A stretch of 64,000 bases of DNA from an uncultured Collinsella sp. (GTDB taxonomy: Bacteria; Actinomycetota; Coriobacteriia; Coriobacteriales; Coriobacteriaceae), in the NCBI GenBank assembly GCA_937925715.1, contig CALAMG010000039.1:43371-107370 (forward strand), read 5' to 3'. How positions within the stretch are numbered: the first letter of the stretch is position 1; every line of letters begins with the position of its first letter. Below, in pieces: positions 8,363-16,949 of this stretch. Made by a program: the position numbers and the translations under genes. The notes beneath the pieces are model-generated. The model worked only from the letters and a program-made list of their open reading frames with translations, was not told where the DNA came from and searched no databases.

Positions 8363-10222
8363 TCACTGGGCGAACTGGCTGCGGTAGAGCTCGGCATAGA
8401 AGCCATCTGCCGCCAGCAGCTCGTCGTGCGTGCCGCGCTCGATAATCTCGCCGTCGCGCATCACCAGAATGCAGTCGGCGTTGCGGATGGTGCTCAGGCG
8501 GTGCGCCACGACAAAGCTTGTGCGACCGGCCATGAGCTCGTCGAATGCCGCCTGCACCTGCAGCTCGGTGCGGGTATCGATGCTCGAGGTCGCCTCGTCC
8601 AGCAGCAAGATAGCCGGGTCGGTGAGCATGACGCGCGCGATGCACAGCAGCTGTTTTTGACCCTGGCTAAACGTGCCGCCGTCCTCGCCGATGACCGTAT
8701 CGTAGCCGCCTGGCAACTGCACGATAAACTTGTGCGCATGCGCGCGCTTGGCCGCCTCGATAACCTGCTCGCGCGTGGCGTCAGGACAGCCGTAGGCGAT
8801 GTTTTCCGCCACCGTGCCCTCGAACAGCCAAGTGTCCTGCAGCACCATGCCAAAGGCGCGGCGCAGGCTTGCGCGCGTGTAGTCACGCGAAGAACGACCA
8901 TCGACCGCAATGCGACCGGCATCGATATCGTAAAAACGCAGCAGCAAATTGATAAGCGTCGTCTTGCCGCAGCCCGTGGGGCCGACCAGGGCAAAGCGCA
9001 TGCCGGGCTTAGCCTCGATGCAGATGTCCTGCAGCAGCTTGCGGTCGGGAACATAGCTAAAGTTCACATGCTCAAAGGCGACCTCACCCTGCGGGGCCGT
9101 GAGCTCAACGGCATCCGGCGCATCGGGTTCCTGCTCGCGCGCATCGAGCAGCGCAAACATACGGCGCGCCGAGGCATACGCCGTCTGGATCTGCGTAATG
9201 ACGTTGGTGACCTCGTTGAACGGCTTGGTGTACTGGTTAGCATAGGACAGGAAAATCTGCACGCCGCCCACCGTAAGCGTCGCCGGCACGCCCGTGATCA
9301 CGCCCACGCAGCCGATCACAGCGACCACGGCATAGATGATGTTATTGATAAAGCGTGTGCCGGGGTTGGAGAGCGAACCCATAAACTGCGCGCGCTCGCC
9401 CGCGGTGTAGAGCTCGGCATTGAGGGCATCGAAGCGCTGCTGAGCGTTGGGGCCATAGGAAAAGGCGTCGACAAGCTTTTGCTCGCCTACGTACTCCTCG
9501 ATATGACCGCCGAGCTGCCCTTGAATACGCTGCTGTGTCGTAAAGCTTTTGTTGGAAAGCTTGGCAATAGCACCAGCTGCAAAAATGGAAAGCGGCGTGA
9601 CGAGTACCACCACGAGCGTCATGGTCAGGTTAATGGAGAGCATAAACGCGAGCGTGCCCACGATGGTGATAACGCCGGTGAAGAGCTGCGTGAAGCCCTG
9701 CAGCAGACCGTCGCCCACCTGGTCGACGTCGTTGACCACACGGCTCATAAGGTCGCCGTGAGCATGGCTGTCGATAAAGCTGAGCGGCATGCGGCTGAGC
9801 TTGTCGCTCGCCTCCACGCGCATGTCGCGCACCGTTTCGTAGGACAGGCGGTTGACGCAGTAGCCCTGCAGCCACTGGAAGGCCGCAGCTCCCACCACGA
9901 CGAGCGTGAGTTTGGTAACGAGCGGCAGCAGCGCATCGAAGTCCACCTGGCCCGCGGCAACGATCAGGTCGATGCCCTCGCCAATGAGGATGGGTGTGTA
10001 GAGCTGCAGAATCACCGAGACGGCGGCACTCACAAACGACGCCGTAAACGAGATACGATGCGGACGGACGTAGCCCATCAGGCGGCGGGTCACCGCACCC
10101 ACGGGATAGCGCTCGGGATCGCCGGGCTGGCGCAGACCGTCGCCCAGGTCGTTGAGGTTATCGTTACCGGACACGTTAGCCGTCATCGTGGCGACCGAAC
10201 CGGAGGAAGTGTACGGATTCAT
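8363..10222 (-). CDS. Heterodimeric ABC exporter subunit, canonical ATP site (TMD-NBD)
   Basis: 619 residues: six membrane helices (about 55-320) fused to a nucleotide-binding domain. Walker A is GPTGCGKT (414-421), the signature is the non-standard FSQGQKQ (518-524), Walker B ILLLDEA (538-544) keeps the catalytic Glu, and VAHRLST is the switch His motif. The ATG follows the stop codon of the gene at 10223-12088 without a gap, so the two are translationally coupled. A partner with Asp for Glu plus this altered signature is the pattern of heterodimeric type IV exporters with one degenerate ATP site. The substrate cannot be read from sequence; drug or lipid export is typical of the family. Confidence 0.92.
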   Translation of the reverse strand: MNPYTSSGSVATMTANVSGNDNLNDLGDGLRQPGDPERYPVGAVTRRLMGYVRPHRISFTASFVSAAVSVILQLYTPILIGEGIDLIVAAGQVDFDALLPLVTKLTLVVVGAAAFQWLQGYCVNRLSYETVRDMRVEASDKLSRMPLSFIDSHAHGDLMSRVVNDVDQVGDGLLQGFTQLFTGVITIVGTLAFMLSINLTMTLVVVLVTPLSIFAAGAIAKLSNKSFTTQQRIQGQLGGHIEEYVGEQKLVDAFSYGPNAQQRFDALNAELYTAGERAQFMGSLSNPGTRFINNIIYAVVAVIGCVGVITGVPATLTVGGVQIFLSYANQYTKPFNEVTNVITQIQTAYASARRMFALLDAREQEPDAPDAVELTAPQGEVAFEHVNFSYVPDRKLLQDICIEAKPGMRFALVGPTGCGKTTLINLLLRFYDIDAGRIAVDGRSSRDYTRASLRRAFGMVLQDTWLFEGTVAENIAYGCPDATREQVIEAAKRAHAHKFIVQLPGGYDTVIGEDGGTFSQGQKQLLCIARVMLTDPAILLLDEATSSIDTRTELQVQAAFDELMAGRTSFVVAHRLSTIRNADCILVMRDGEIIERGTHDELLAADGFYAELYRSQFAQ

Positions 10223-12088
10223 TTAGCAGCCCTCCTTTGCGCAGACGGATGCGGGGGCGGTCGGGGCACCTGGGGCGAGCGCGGGCGCTGTGCTCCCCCG
10301 CTGGCCCTCAAGCTCCTCGCGGCGCAGCTGCGACTGGCAAATCTCGCGATAGAGCTGACAGGTCGCATAGAGCTCGTCATGTGTGCCCAGGCCGGCAACC
10401 GAGCCGTGGTCGAGCACGCAGATCACGTCGGCATCGCGCACGGTCGAGACGCGCTGGCTCACGATGACGGTCGTCAGCGGCAGCCCGCCCTCGGCGGCAC
10501 CGCGCACACTGCGCTCGCGGATGGCATGGCGAAGCGCCGCATCAGTCTTAAAGTCAAGTGCCGAGGCGGAGTCATCCATGATCAGGACCTGTGGCGAGCC
10601 CACTAGGGCGCGCGCGATGGTCAGACGCTGGCGCTGGCCACCGCTAAAGTTCTTGCCGCCCGCCTCGACCGGGGCGTCGAGCCCCTGCGGCTTGTTGCGC
10701 ACGAACTCGCTCGCCTGCGCCATATCGAGCGCCGCCCAGAGATCCTCGTCGGTCGCAGCCTCGTCGCGCCAGGTCAGGTTGCTGCGGATGGTGCCGCTCA
10801 CCAGCGACGCACGCTGTGGAACGGTCGCGACCACACGGCGCAGCTGGTCGAGCGGCCAGGTGCGCACGTCGGCGCCCATCACACTCACGCTGCCGGTGCT
10901 CGCATCGTACAGGCGCGGGATAAGCGAGACGAGCGTGGACTTGCCGCTACCCGTACCGCCGATAATGCCAAGCGTCTTGCCCAGCGGGAGCTCCAGGGTC
11001 ACATCGTTGACGGCATTTGCCGCGCCCGCGCCAAAGGAGAAGCTCGCATGGCTCAAGCTCAGCGCGGGGACCGGAACAGCGCCACCCGCCAGTTCGCTCG
11101 GCTTGGGCAGCGCAACCGACTGATCGCCCTCGTCGGTGATGCTCGGCTCGCAGTTGAGCACCTCGTTGATACGCGAAGCACTCGCGCTCGCCTTGGTAAA
11201 GACCACGACCAGGTTGGCGACGTATACGATGGAGGTCAGGGTCTGCGTCATGTAGTTCACAAACGCCATGACCTGGCCCTGCGTAAGCTCGCCCACGTTG
11301 ACCTGGATGCCGCCCACCCACAGGATGGCGCACACGCCCAGGTTCATCACCAAAAACGTGACGGGATTAAGGATTGACGAGAGCTTGCCCACCGCGATGG
11401 CGGTATTGGCCTGGTCATCGGCGGCTTGGGCAAAGCGCTCGCGCTCGTGATCTTCGCGTACAAAGGCGCGAACCACGCGGGTGCCCGAAAGCCCCTCGCG
11501 GCAAATGAGCGCGATGCGGTCGAGCTTTGCCTGCAGCTGCTTGTAGTACGGAATGCAGCGCGCCATGACAAACCAAAACACCAGGCCAATGGCGGGCGTG
11601 CAAATCAAAAAGATCATGCCGAGCTTAAGGTCGATGGCGAGGGCCGCGCACATAGAGCCCACCGCCAAGAAGGGCCAGCGGATGAGCATGCGCACGCCCA
11701 GCGCCACGGCAAGCTGCACCTGGTTGACGTCGTTGGTGATGCGGGTGATAAGCGACGGCGTGCCAAAGCGGTCGAGTTCGGCATAGCTCAACTTGTTGAT
11801 GTGCTGGTAGAGCGCACCGCGGATATCGGTGCCCATGCCCTGCGAGGTGAGCGCCGCCATCTTTTGGCAGACGAGCGTAAACGAGATGCCGATCACAGCC
11901 ATGGCGCCAAGCAGCATACCGTAGTGGACGACGGCGTTGACATCGTGTGCGCCAATACCCTTATCGATCATCTGGGCAATCACCAGCGGCGTCAGCAGGT
12001 CAAAGATCACTTCGATTAACTTGCACGCAGGGCCAATCACCATATACCGGCGAAACTTACCACCAAAACGCCTGAGCAGCTCAATCAT
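10223..12088 (-). CDS. Heterodimeric ABC exporter subunit, degenerate ATP site (TMD-NBD)
   Basis: About 621 residues with six membrane helices and an ATPase domain. Walker A is GGTGSGKST, the signature FSGGQRQ is standard, but Walker B reads VLIMDDSAS, with Asp where the catalytic Glu should be. The start at 12088 (MIELLRRF) is chosen because AGGGAG precedes it by about nine bases; an upstream GTG at 12145 lacks a clear site. It is the first gene of a two-gene unit with the ORF at 8363. No regulator gene is adjacent, unlike the similar pair at 21-25 kb. The 210 bases between it and the divergent gene at 12299 show no clear RNA or repeat. Confidence 0.9.
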   Translation of the reverse strand: MIELLRRFGGKFRRYMVIGPACKLIEVIFDLLTPLVIAQMIDKGIGAHDVNAVVHYGMLLGAMAVIGISFTLVCQKMAALTSQGMGTDIRGALYQHINKLSYAELDRFGTPSLITRITNDVNQVQLAVALGVRMLIRWPFLAVGSMCAALAIDLKLGMIFLICTPAIGLVFWFVMARCIPYYKQLQAKLDRIALICREGLSGTRVVRAFVREDHERERFAQAADDQANTAIAVGKLSSILNPVTFLVMNLGVCAILWVGGIQVNVGELTQGQVMAFVNYMTQTLTSIVYVANLVVVFTKASASASRINEVLNCEPSITDEGDQSVALPKPSELAGGAVPVPALSLSHASFSFGAGAANAVNDVTLELPLGKTLGIIGGTGSGKSTLVSLIPRLYDASTGSVSVMGADVRTWPLDQLRRVVATVPQRASLVSGTIRSNLTWRDEAATDEDLWAALDMAQASEFVRNKPQGLDAPVEAGGKNFSGGQRQRLTIARALVGSPQVLIMDDSASALDFKTDAALRHAIRERSVRGAAEGGLPLTTVIVSQRVSTVRDADVICVLDHGSVAGLGTHDELYATCQLYREICQSQLRREELEGQRGSTAPALAPGAPTAPASVCAKEGC

Positions 12089-12298
12089 GTATAGGCGCTC
12101 CCTATCATCATCCACATTCAATTCGAACCATGATAGTACCGCCACCCCAAAAGAAGCGTAAACAACTCGTCATTTCTAACGGGATTCAGTTTTCAGAGGG
12201 GTATACGCGCACACCCAGCCAGTGTCGGGTCAACTAGCATGGTATATTTACATTAGTGCTACCAAGTTAGTCGCCGGCCCTTGAAATGAGGTGCCGAG

Positions 12299-13330
12299 AT
12301 GAACGACATTCTCGCAAGAAGAGCAAGACGAGCAACTGTGGGCATCGCCCTTTCCGCGGCACTTGTCGCGGGAATCGCCCCCGCAACGGCGATCGCGGCA
12401 GAAACCAGCTCCCCCACCGGTGCAGTTGCCTTGCAAACGGAAGACGCGGCCGCCGCAAAAGACAAAGCGTATGCAGCCATGCAGGAAGCGCTCAAAACCC
12501 TCGAGGCCGCAAAAAACGCCGCAAGTCCCGAGAAAATTGCGAGATTCAATGATGACATTACCCGTTTTCAAGAGTACCGCGAAAAGATGGCGGCGCAAGC
12601 CGCCGAAGGGAGGGAACTCCTTCCCACCATGCAAGCGGACGTCGATGCTGCCCAAGCCAAATACGACGGGGCCATCAACCGGGTAAGCGAGCTCCAGGCA
12701 GAATTAGAGAAGAAACATGAGATGCTTAAGACACTCGAAGCACTCGGCTACGAGGAGTTTGTCGAAACTACTAAACAGCAAATAAAGCAGTTGCACAGTG
12801 AGATCATATCGGCAAAAACGCACGTAAACTATTGCGAAACGGAGCTCCGCGAGTTCCAGTACCGCCTCAGAAGAGAGGAAAGACGAGTTAATGACTGTGA
12901 ACGTGCTGTAGAGAAATATAAAGCCGATATCGACCGGTTCACAGCCTGGCGAGATGCGCTCCTCGACAATTTGAAAAAAGCGCAAACGGCCTATGACGAC
13001 GCCTGCAAGGCATACGAAGAGGCAAAGGCCGCGGCAGACAAGGCCACCTCGCCCGAGATAGCGAAACCGACCGAGACAGTGCCTCCCTCCGGCTCAGCGC
13101 AACCCGCCGAGGCGACACCGCCCGTTGGCTCACCTGCAACCGGCAAAGACGCCCTACCAAGCTCCACCAAGCAAGCGAACACAAGCAGCGGCAAGCAAGC
13201 AGATACGACCGCCGGCAAGCTCGCAAACACGGGCGACACAGCACCGAGCGCAATCGCACTCGTAGCAGTCGCCGCCGCAGGCCTCGGAATAACCGCCACT
13301 GCCACACGCCGCATCAAGAACTCAAAATAG
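12299..13330 (+). CDS. LANTG-anchored coiled-coil surface protein
   Basis: 343 residues. A signal peptide (basic start, hydrophobic stretch, IAAETS cleavage region near residue 34) is followed by a long Glu/Lys/Ala-rich helical region (about 45-245) with heptad character, likely coiled coil. A Pro/Thr/Ser linker leads to GKLANTGD, a hydrophobic helix and the basic tail RRIKNSK. The LANTG motif is the same as in the surface protein ending at 2795, suggesting one shared sortase of the LAxTG-recognising class; no sortase gene is in the window. AGGTG stands five bases before the ATG. Binding partner unknown. Confidence 0.85.
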   Translation: MNDILARRARRATVGIALSAALVAGIAPATAIAAETSSPTGAVALQTEDAAAAKDKAYAAMQEALKTLEAAKNAASPEKIARFNDDITRFQEYREKMAAQAAEGRELLPTMQADVDAAQAKYDGAINRVSELQAELEKKHEMLKTLEALGYEEFVETTKQQIKQLHSEIISAKTHVNYCETELREFQYRLRREERRVNDCERAVEKYKADIDRFTAWRDALLDNLKKAQTAYDDACKAYEEAKAAADKATSPEIAKPTETVPPSGSAQPAEATPPVGSPATGKDALPSSTKQANTSSGKQADTTAGKLANTGDTAPSAIALVAVAAAGLGITATATRRIKNSK

Positions 13331-13373
13331 CTGCCAGCGGTTATTGTCTTCGCCAATCCACAAGCCCAGAGAC

Positions 13374-13415
13374 AAAAAGAGGTCCGTTTCCCCACCTAGG
13401 GAAACGGACCTCTTT
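13374..13415. terminator. Strong bidirectional terminator
   Basis: AAAAAGAGGTCCGTTTCCC pairs with GGGAAACGGACCTCTTT, loop of a few bases, with A- and T-runs on the two sides. It ends the coiled-coil surface-protein gene. Confidence 0.85.
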
Positions 13416-13550
13416 AACTGCAAAAATTCAAACAACAGCACCGCCGCCTCTTAAACTACGTAGCCATCAATGCCCAGACAACGCCAGCGAGCAGCAAAAG
13501 GCACGGGATTAAACTATTCAGATAAATGTGACCCTTCAGGCGGTTTTGGT

Positions 13551-13657
13551 CGGCTACCCGCGAGTGCCGGCAGGGCGCTTGGTAGTCGAGCGATCCCGCA
13601 GGCGAAGCCGAGGACCAGCGAGACACCAAGCGCCCTGCCGGCACTCGCGGGTAGCCG
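13551..13657 (-). repeat. Long hairpin element, family II copy D
   Basis: Arms at 13551-13583 and 13625-13657 are complementary over 33 bp; pairing can extend outward to 13540-13674 with a small bulge. The 41-nt loop contains CCGCAGG and CCGAGGAC on the plus strand, both also present in element E (17921-18045). It lies 19 bases beyond the 3' end of the SRP RNA gene, the core in the same relation to that gene as element E has to ilvE. It is not a standard terminator, although T residues follow the SRP RNA. Confidence 0.8.
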
Positions 13658-13675
13658 CGGCACCAAAAAACGCCT

Positions 13676-13780
13676 GCGCACTCGATGGATTCGGATGCCC
13701 GACAGAGGCTCCTTATGGCTGCTTCCTTCCGGACCTGACCAGATTCGGAACATGTCGTCATCCGAACCCATCGAACGCGC
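13676..13780 (-). ncRNA. ffs: Signal recognition particle RNA, small bacterial type (4.5S-like)
   Basis: The minus strand carries GGTCAGGTCCGGAAGGAAGC, the invariant apical loop region of bacterial SRP RNA bound by Ffh. Flanking sequences pair as expected for one long helix: CGATGGGTTCGGATG near the 5' end with CATCCGAATCCATCG near the 3' end, closed by GCGC on both sides. About 105 nt, the short form lacking an Alu domain. A matching promoter is seen at 13795-13823. Exact ends are estimates. Confidence 0.93.
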
Positions 13781-13794
13781 TAGGCGCTCGGTAT

Positions 13795-13823
13795 ATCTTA
13801 CCTGCTCCCGCCCACCAGAGCAA
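13795..13823 (-). promoter_or_regulatory. Putative promoter of the SRP RNA
   Basis: On the minus strand TTGCTC and TAAGAT are separated by 17 bases and lie just upstream of the RNA, a fair match to a housekeeping sigma-70 type promoter. Confidence 0.55.
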
Positions 13824-13826
13824 GGT

Positions 13827-13914
13827 AGCTAATTTGGGACGGGGCTTTTTTGACCACTTTTTGACTGGAGGGGCATCAGGGTGGCGAAAGTAGTCAAGTA
13901 AGCCCCATCCTAAA
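13827..13914. repeat. Imperfect inverted repeat upstream of the SRP RNA
   Basis: TTTGGGACGGGGCTT... on the left and its approximate complement (reading TTTAGGATGGGGCTT... on the other strand) on the right match over about 28 bases with five differences. Part of the left arm, AGCTAATTTGGGACGGGGC, recurs in reverse at about 26673-26692. The remaining gap to 14144 shows no supported feature. Confidence 0.5.
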
Positions 13915-14144
13915 TAGACTGATCTGGTGCCGTGCCACGAAAAGGGCCTATCTACTACGTTTTGGTCACAGAGGTCAACCATAGCGTGCTTTTTCGAAAA
14001 TCGGCAAGCTTTCTACCTGCGGTTTTGTTTTTGCAAATTCCGGGATGGTCGAGGATGGCCGGTTTAACGTAGCAGATGGCCGCATTTCGTGGCAAACGGT
14101 CCGACCCAAGACCCAAGGCAGCCAACCTCGAATGGCCATTCTCG

Positions 14145-14213
14145 AAGTTGCGGTGGAATACGGGCTGAATTAGCCCCTTAAAGGCAAAAGCACACCGTAT
14201 TCCACCGCAACTT
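14145..14213. repeat. Long hairpin (19-bp perfect arms) after the TadA-glycerate kinase gene
   Basis: AAGTTGCGGTGGAATACGG (14145-14163) is exactly complementary to 14195-14213. The 31-base loop includes a small GGCT/AGCC hairpin. No T-run follows on either side, so a plain intrinsic terminator is doubtful. It starts 15 bases after the stop codon of the minus-strand gene. Confidence 0.7.
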
Positions 14214-14228
14214 ATAGGGAGATAGGCC

Positions 14229-16010
14229 TTAGAGGCGAGCGAGGTCGTAGGATTGGGCGGCTGCTTCGCCGGCACAGATGAGGTTGGTTGTGGCTTCTTG
14301 CGGATCGAGTGCCTGCTCCAGGTCCATGGGCTTGCGACAGGTCGGCAGAACCAAGTCAATACCCTGCTCATACACCGCATCTAGGTTGTCGGCACGACCG
14401 CCCACGACGGCGGCTACCGGCTTGCCATAGCGCTTAGCACGGCGCGCCACGCCCACCGGTGCCTTTCCAGCGGCGGATTGCTCGTCCATATTGCCCTCGC
14501 CTGTAATGACCAGGTCGGCATCGCGCACGCGCTCGTCAAATCCCACGAGGTCGAGCACCGTCTCCACGCCTGAGCGCAACTCGGCGCCGAGCGCCAACAG
14601 CGCTGCTCCCAGACCACCGGCAGCACCAGCGCCAGGCACGCCAAGCACCGAGCCAAATGTCCGTGCACCCTCGGGCACACGCAGCAACCCCTGAGCCCGC
14701 GCCCTAGCAATCGCCGCATCGAGCAGGCGTCCATAGCCGACCATCCATCCGTCGTACTTGCCTAGGGCCTCGGCATCCCCCGTCGGCAGGCCCTTCTGTC
14801 CACCGAACACTGCCAACGCGCCGCGACGCCCTACGAGCGGATTATCGACATCCGAAAGCACAACAATACGAGTGCCATCCAAAGCCCGAAGCGCTGGCGC
14901 CAAATCAACGCTCGCCGCCCGCTCAAGGCCGGCAAGACCGGGGGCGACATCGCAGCCCTGATCATCGACCACACGCGCGCTCAGCGCCTGCAGCATGCCG
15001 GCGCCACCGTCGTTGGTGGCACTGCCGCCCAAGCCAATATAGATAGTCTTTGCCCCGGCACGAACCGCGCGAAGTATGAGCTCGCCCACGCCATAGGTTG
15101 TAGCAGCCAGCGCCGACGACTCCGTGCGAGGCGAGTACCCAATGCCGGCCGCCTCGGCCATCTCGATGACCGCGGACTCGCGCTCGACATCAACCAGCAT
15201 CCGGGCAGACGCGCGCTTGCCCAAGGGGCCTGCCACCTCGCAGGTCACAATCTCACCGCCGCACGCGGCAACGGCATCGAGCGTTCCCTCGCCACCATCT
15301 GCCAGCGGCAAAGCGTTCAGCTCGGCATCGGGCCACACGTGGCGCACGCCTTCGGCAACCGCCGCCTCCGCCTGCGCACTCGACACGCTACCCTTAAAGG
15401 AATCAATCGCTAACAGCACACGGCGGGGCCGGCGCTGCACGGGGCCAAAATCAACCGCCGCGCCAGCATCCTCTTCGGCACCCGCGAGCGCCGCGGCGTG
15501 AGCGGCATGCGCCTCAAGATCGGCCCCACAACCGCAATCAGAGCCGCCCGTTCCGCGTAGACCGCCAAAATAGCTACTCAGCAGCTCGCGGCATTCATCC
15601 GCCAGGACCCCAGCCGTCACGTTAAACCGATGATTCAGGCGCGAGTCGGCATTCAAATCGTATAGGGATCCCAACGCGCCCGCCTTGGCGTCGCTCGCGC
15701 CATACACGCAGCGCCCCACGCGCGCGTTAACCATAAGGCCTGCGCACATGCAGCAGGGTTCCAACGTCACATAGACCGTACAGTCGGAAAGGCGCCAGCG
15801 ACCGAGCGACCGAGCGGCAGCGCACAGGGCCGCGAACTCTGCATGAGCCGAAGGATCCTGGTCGAGCTCGCGACGATTATGCGCCCGCGCGACAATCTCG
15901 CCGTCGCGCACCACTACGGCTCCGATGGGCACCTCGCCCACCGCAGCAGCGGCGCGCGCCTCGGCCAGCGCCTCGCGCATGAACTTCTCGTCGATTTCGG
16001 TGATCGTCAT
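14229..16010 (-). CDS. tRNA adenosine(34) deaminase TadA fused to glycerate kinase
   Basis: One continuous frame of about 593 residues. Residues 1-150 are a TadA deaminase: HAE at 56-58 gives the zinc His and the proton-shuttling Glu, and PCCMC at 85-89 supplies the two zinc cysteines; TadA makes inosine at the wobble position of tRNA-Arg(ACG). A linker (about 150-194) leads to a full glycerate kinase domain of the GlxK/GarK family starting VLLAIDSFKGS near 198, with LADGGEGT and GLGGSATNDGGAGM. That enzyme phosphorylates glycerate for entry into glycolysis. The start is set at 16010 because GGGAAGG lies six bases upstream. No frameshift was seen at the junction, so this appears to be a true bifunctional gene. 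Confidence 0.9.
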   Translation of the reverse strand: MTITEIDEKFMREALAEARAAAAVGEVPIGAVVVRDGEIVARAHNRRELDQDPSAHAEFAALCAAARSLGRWRLSDCTVYVTLEPCCMCAGLMVNARVGRCVYGASDAKAGALGSLYDLNADSRLNHRFNVTAGVLADECRELLSSYFGGLRGTGGSDCGCGADLEAHAAHAAALAGAEEDAGAAVDFGPVQRRPRRVLLAIDSFKGSVSSAQAEAAVAEGVRHVWPDAELNALPLADGGEGTLDAVAACGGEIVTCEVAGPLGKRASARMLVDVERESAVIEMAEAAGIGYSPRTESSALAATTYGVGELILRAVRAGAKTIYIGLGGSATNDGGAGMLQALSARVVDDQGCDVAPGLAGLERAASVDLAPALRALDGTRIVVLSDVDNPLVGRRGALAVFGGQKGLPTGDAEALGKYDGWMVGYGRLLDAAIARARAQGLLRVPEGARTFGSVLGVPGAGAAGGLGAALLALGAELRSGVETVLDLVGFDERVRDADLVITGEGNMDEQSAAGKAPVGVARRAKRYGKPVAAVVGGRADNLDAVYEQGIDLVLPTCRKPMDLEQALDPQEATTNLICAGEAAAQSYDLARL

Positions 16011-16061
16011 CGTTCGCCTTCCCTGTTGCAAATTCAAAACGATGCTATCATTACGACTCAC

Positions 16062-16151
16062 GGAGAGATGGCAGAGCGGTTGAATGCGGCGGTCTTGAAA
16101 ACCGTTGAGCGCGAGAGCGTTCCGGGGGTTCGAATCCCCCTCTCTCCGCCA
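16062..16151 (+). tRNA. tRNA-Ser (anticodon TGA)
   Basis: A GGAGAGA acceptor stem pairs with TCTCTCC, anticodon loop CTTGAAA gives TGA, a long variable arm typical of class II serine tRNAs is present, the T-loop reads GGTTCGAATCC, and CCA is encoded. Ends may be off by one base. Confidence 0.95.
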
Positions 16152-16153
16152 CT

Positions 16154-16750
16154 TTAGTGATCCACCGGTGTCATGGTCCGCTCAAACAGTGCATCGACCA
16201 CGTCGGCTATCTCAGGTCGACGCTCAAGATCGTGGCCCGATTCCCACCATATCGTGAAAAGTCGAATAATACCGCCGGCGACAAACTCAGACGTCGTCTC
16301 AAGTGACACGGGGGCCAGGGCATCCTCGGCAAGCACGTTCATCACACGCTCGCGGATGGAGCGGGCAATGCGGTCGCAAATAACGTTGGTCAACATGCCC
16401 GACATGCTGCTTGCCAAAATGTTATCCATGAGCTGCTCGTGCGCCAGAATCAAATCCATGGCATCGTCCAAAATCGCGTGCCGAAGCGCGCGCACGTCCT
16501 CGGCAGACACTGCGCCGGCCTCATCGGGCTGTTTTTGCGGCAAGCCCGACATAAGCTCATCGATATAAAAGGCAAAGTAATCGTTCTTGTCGCGAAAGTG
16601 CTTGTAGAACGTCGTACGGCGAATCATGGCGCGGTCGCACAGCATGGCAACCGTCAGGTCCTCAAAACGATGCTCCTCGAGAAGCTCGGTGAAAGCATCG
16701 AACAGGGCGCGGTAGGTTTTCTTAATGCGAAGGTCCACTGGTATCGCCAT
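16154..16750 (-). CDS. TetR-family transcriptional regulator
   Basis: About 198 residues. An N-terminal helix-turn-helix (residues 8-55, with FEDLTVAMLCDRAMIRRTTFYKHFRDKNDYF) is followed by an all-helical ligand/dimer domain. The sequence resembles the TetR/AcrR proteins with a C-terminal TetR_C_33-type domain, common in Gram-positives. The chosen ATG at 16750 has GAGG directly against it rather than at normal spacing; a GTG 12 bases in is an alternative start. It diverges from the LemA gene with about 200 bases between. The target is unknown. It follows the tRNA-Ser tail to tail. Confidence 0.85.
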   Translation of the reverse strand: MAIPVDLRIKKTYRALFDAFTELLEEHRFEDLTVAMLCDRAMIRRTTFYKHFRDKNDYFAFYIDELMSGLPQKQPDEAGAVSAEDVRALRHAILDDAMDLILAHEQLMDNILASSMSGMLTNVICDRIARSIRERVMNVLAEDALAPVSLETTSEFVAGGIIRLFTIWWESGHDLERRPEIADVVDALFERTMTPVDH

Positions 16751-16949
16751 CCTCAGGGCAAAGACAACACTCGTCAATCTGTCGCATATCTTACACCTGT
16801 ACCTCGCACGCTTTGCCCCGGTGCCAACCCCGCCGAAAACACAACGCTTACCGGAAAGTTCGGCACGGCAAAACGTTGCGGGTATACTAGTAGCGTTATA
16901 CCAACGGCAGCTGGCGCATGCCGCCGCGGCCATTCGAAACGGAGACATC

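Noticed and set aside
13456..13761. Minus-strand frame ending in a hydrophobic stretch (LLLLAGVVWALMAT)
   Set aside because: It runs through the SRP RNA and hairpin D and has no start or ribosome binding site near the hydrophobic part.
13758..13982. 74-codon minus frame upstream of the SRP RNA
   Set aside because: It overlaps the SRP promoter and an inverted repeat; composition follows the repeat, not a codon pattern.
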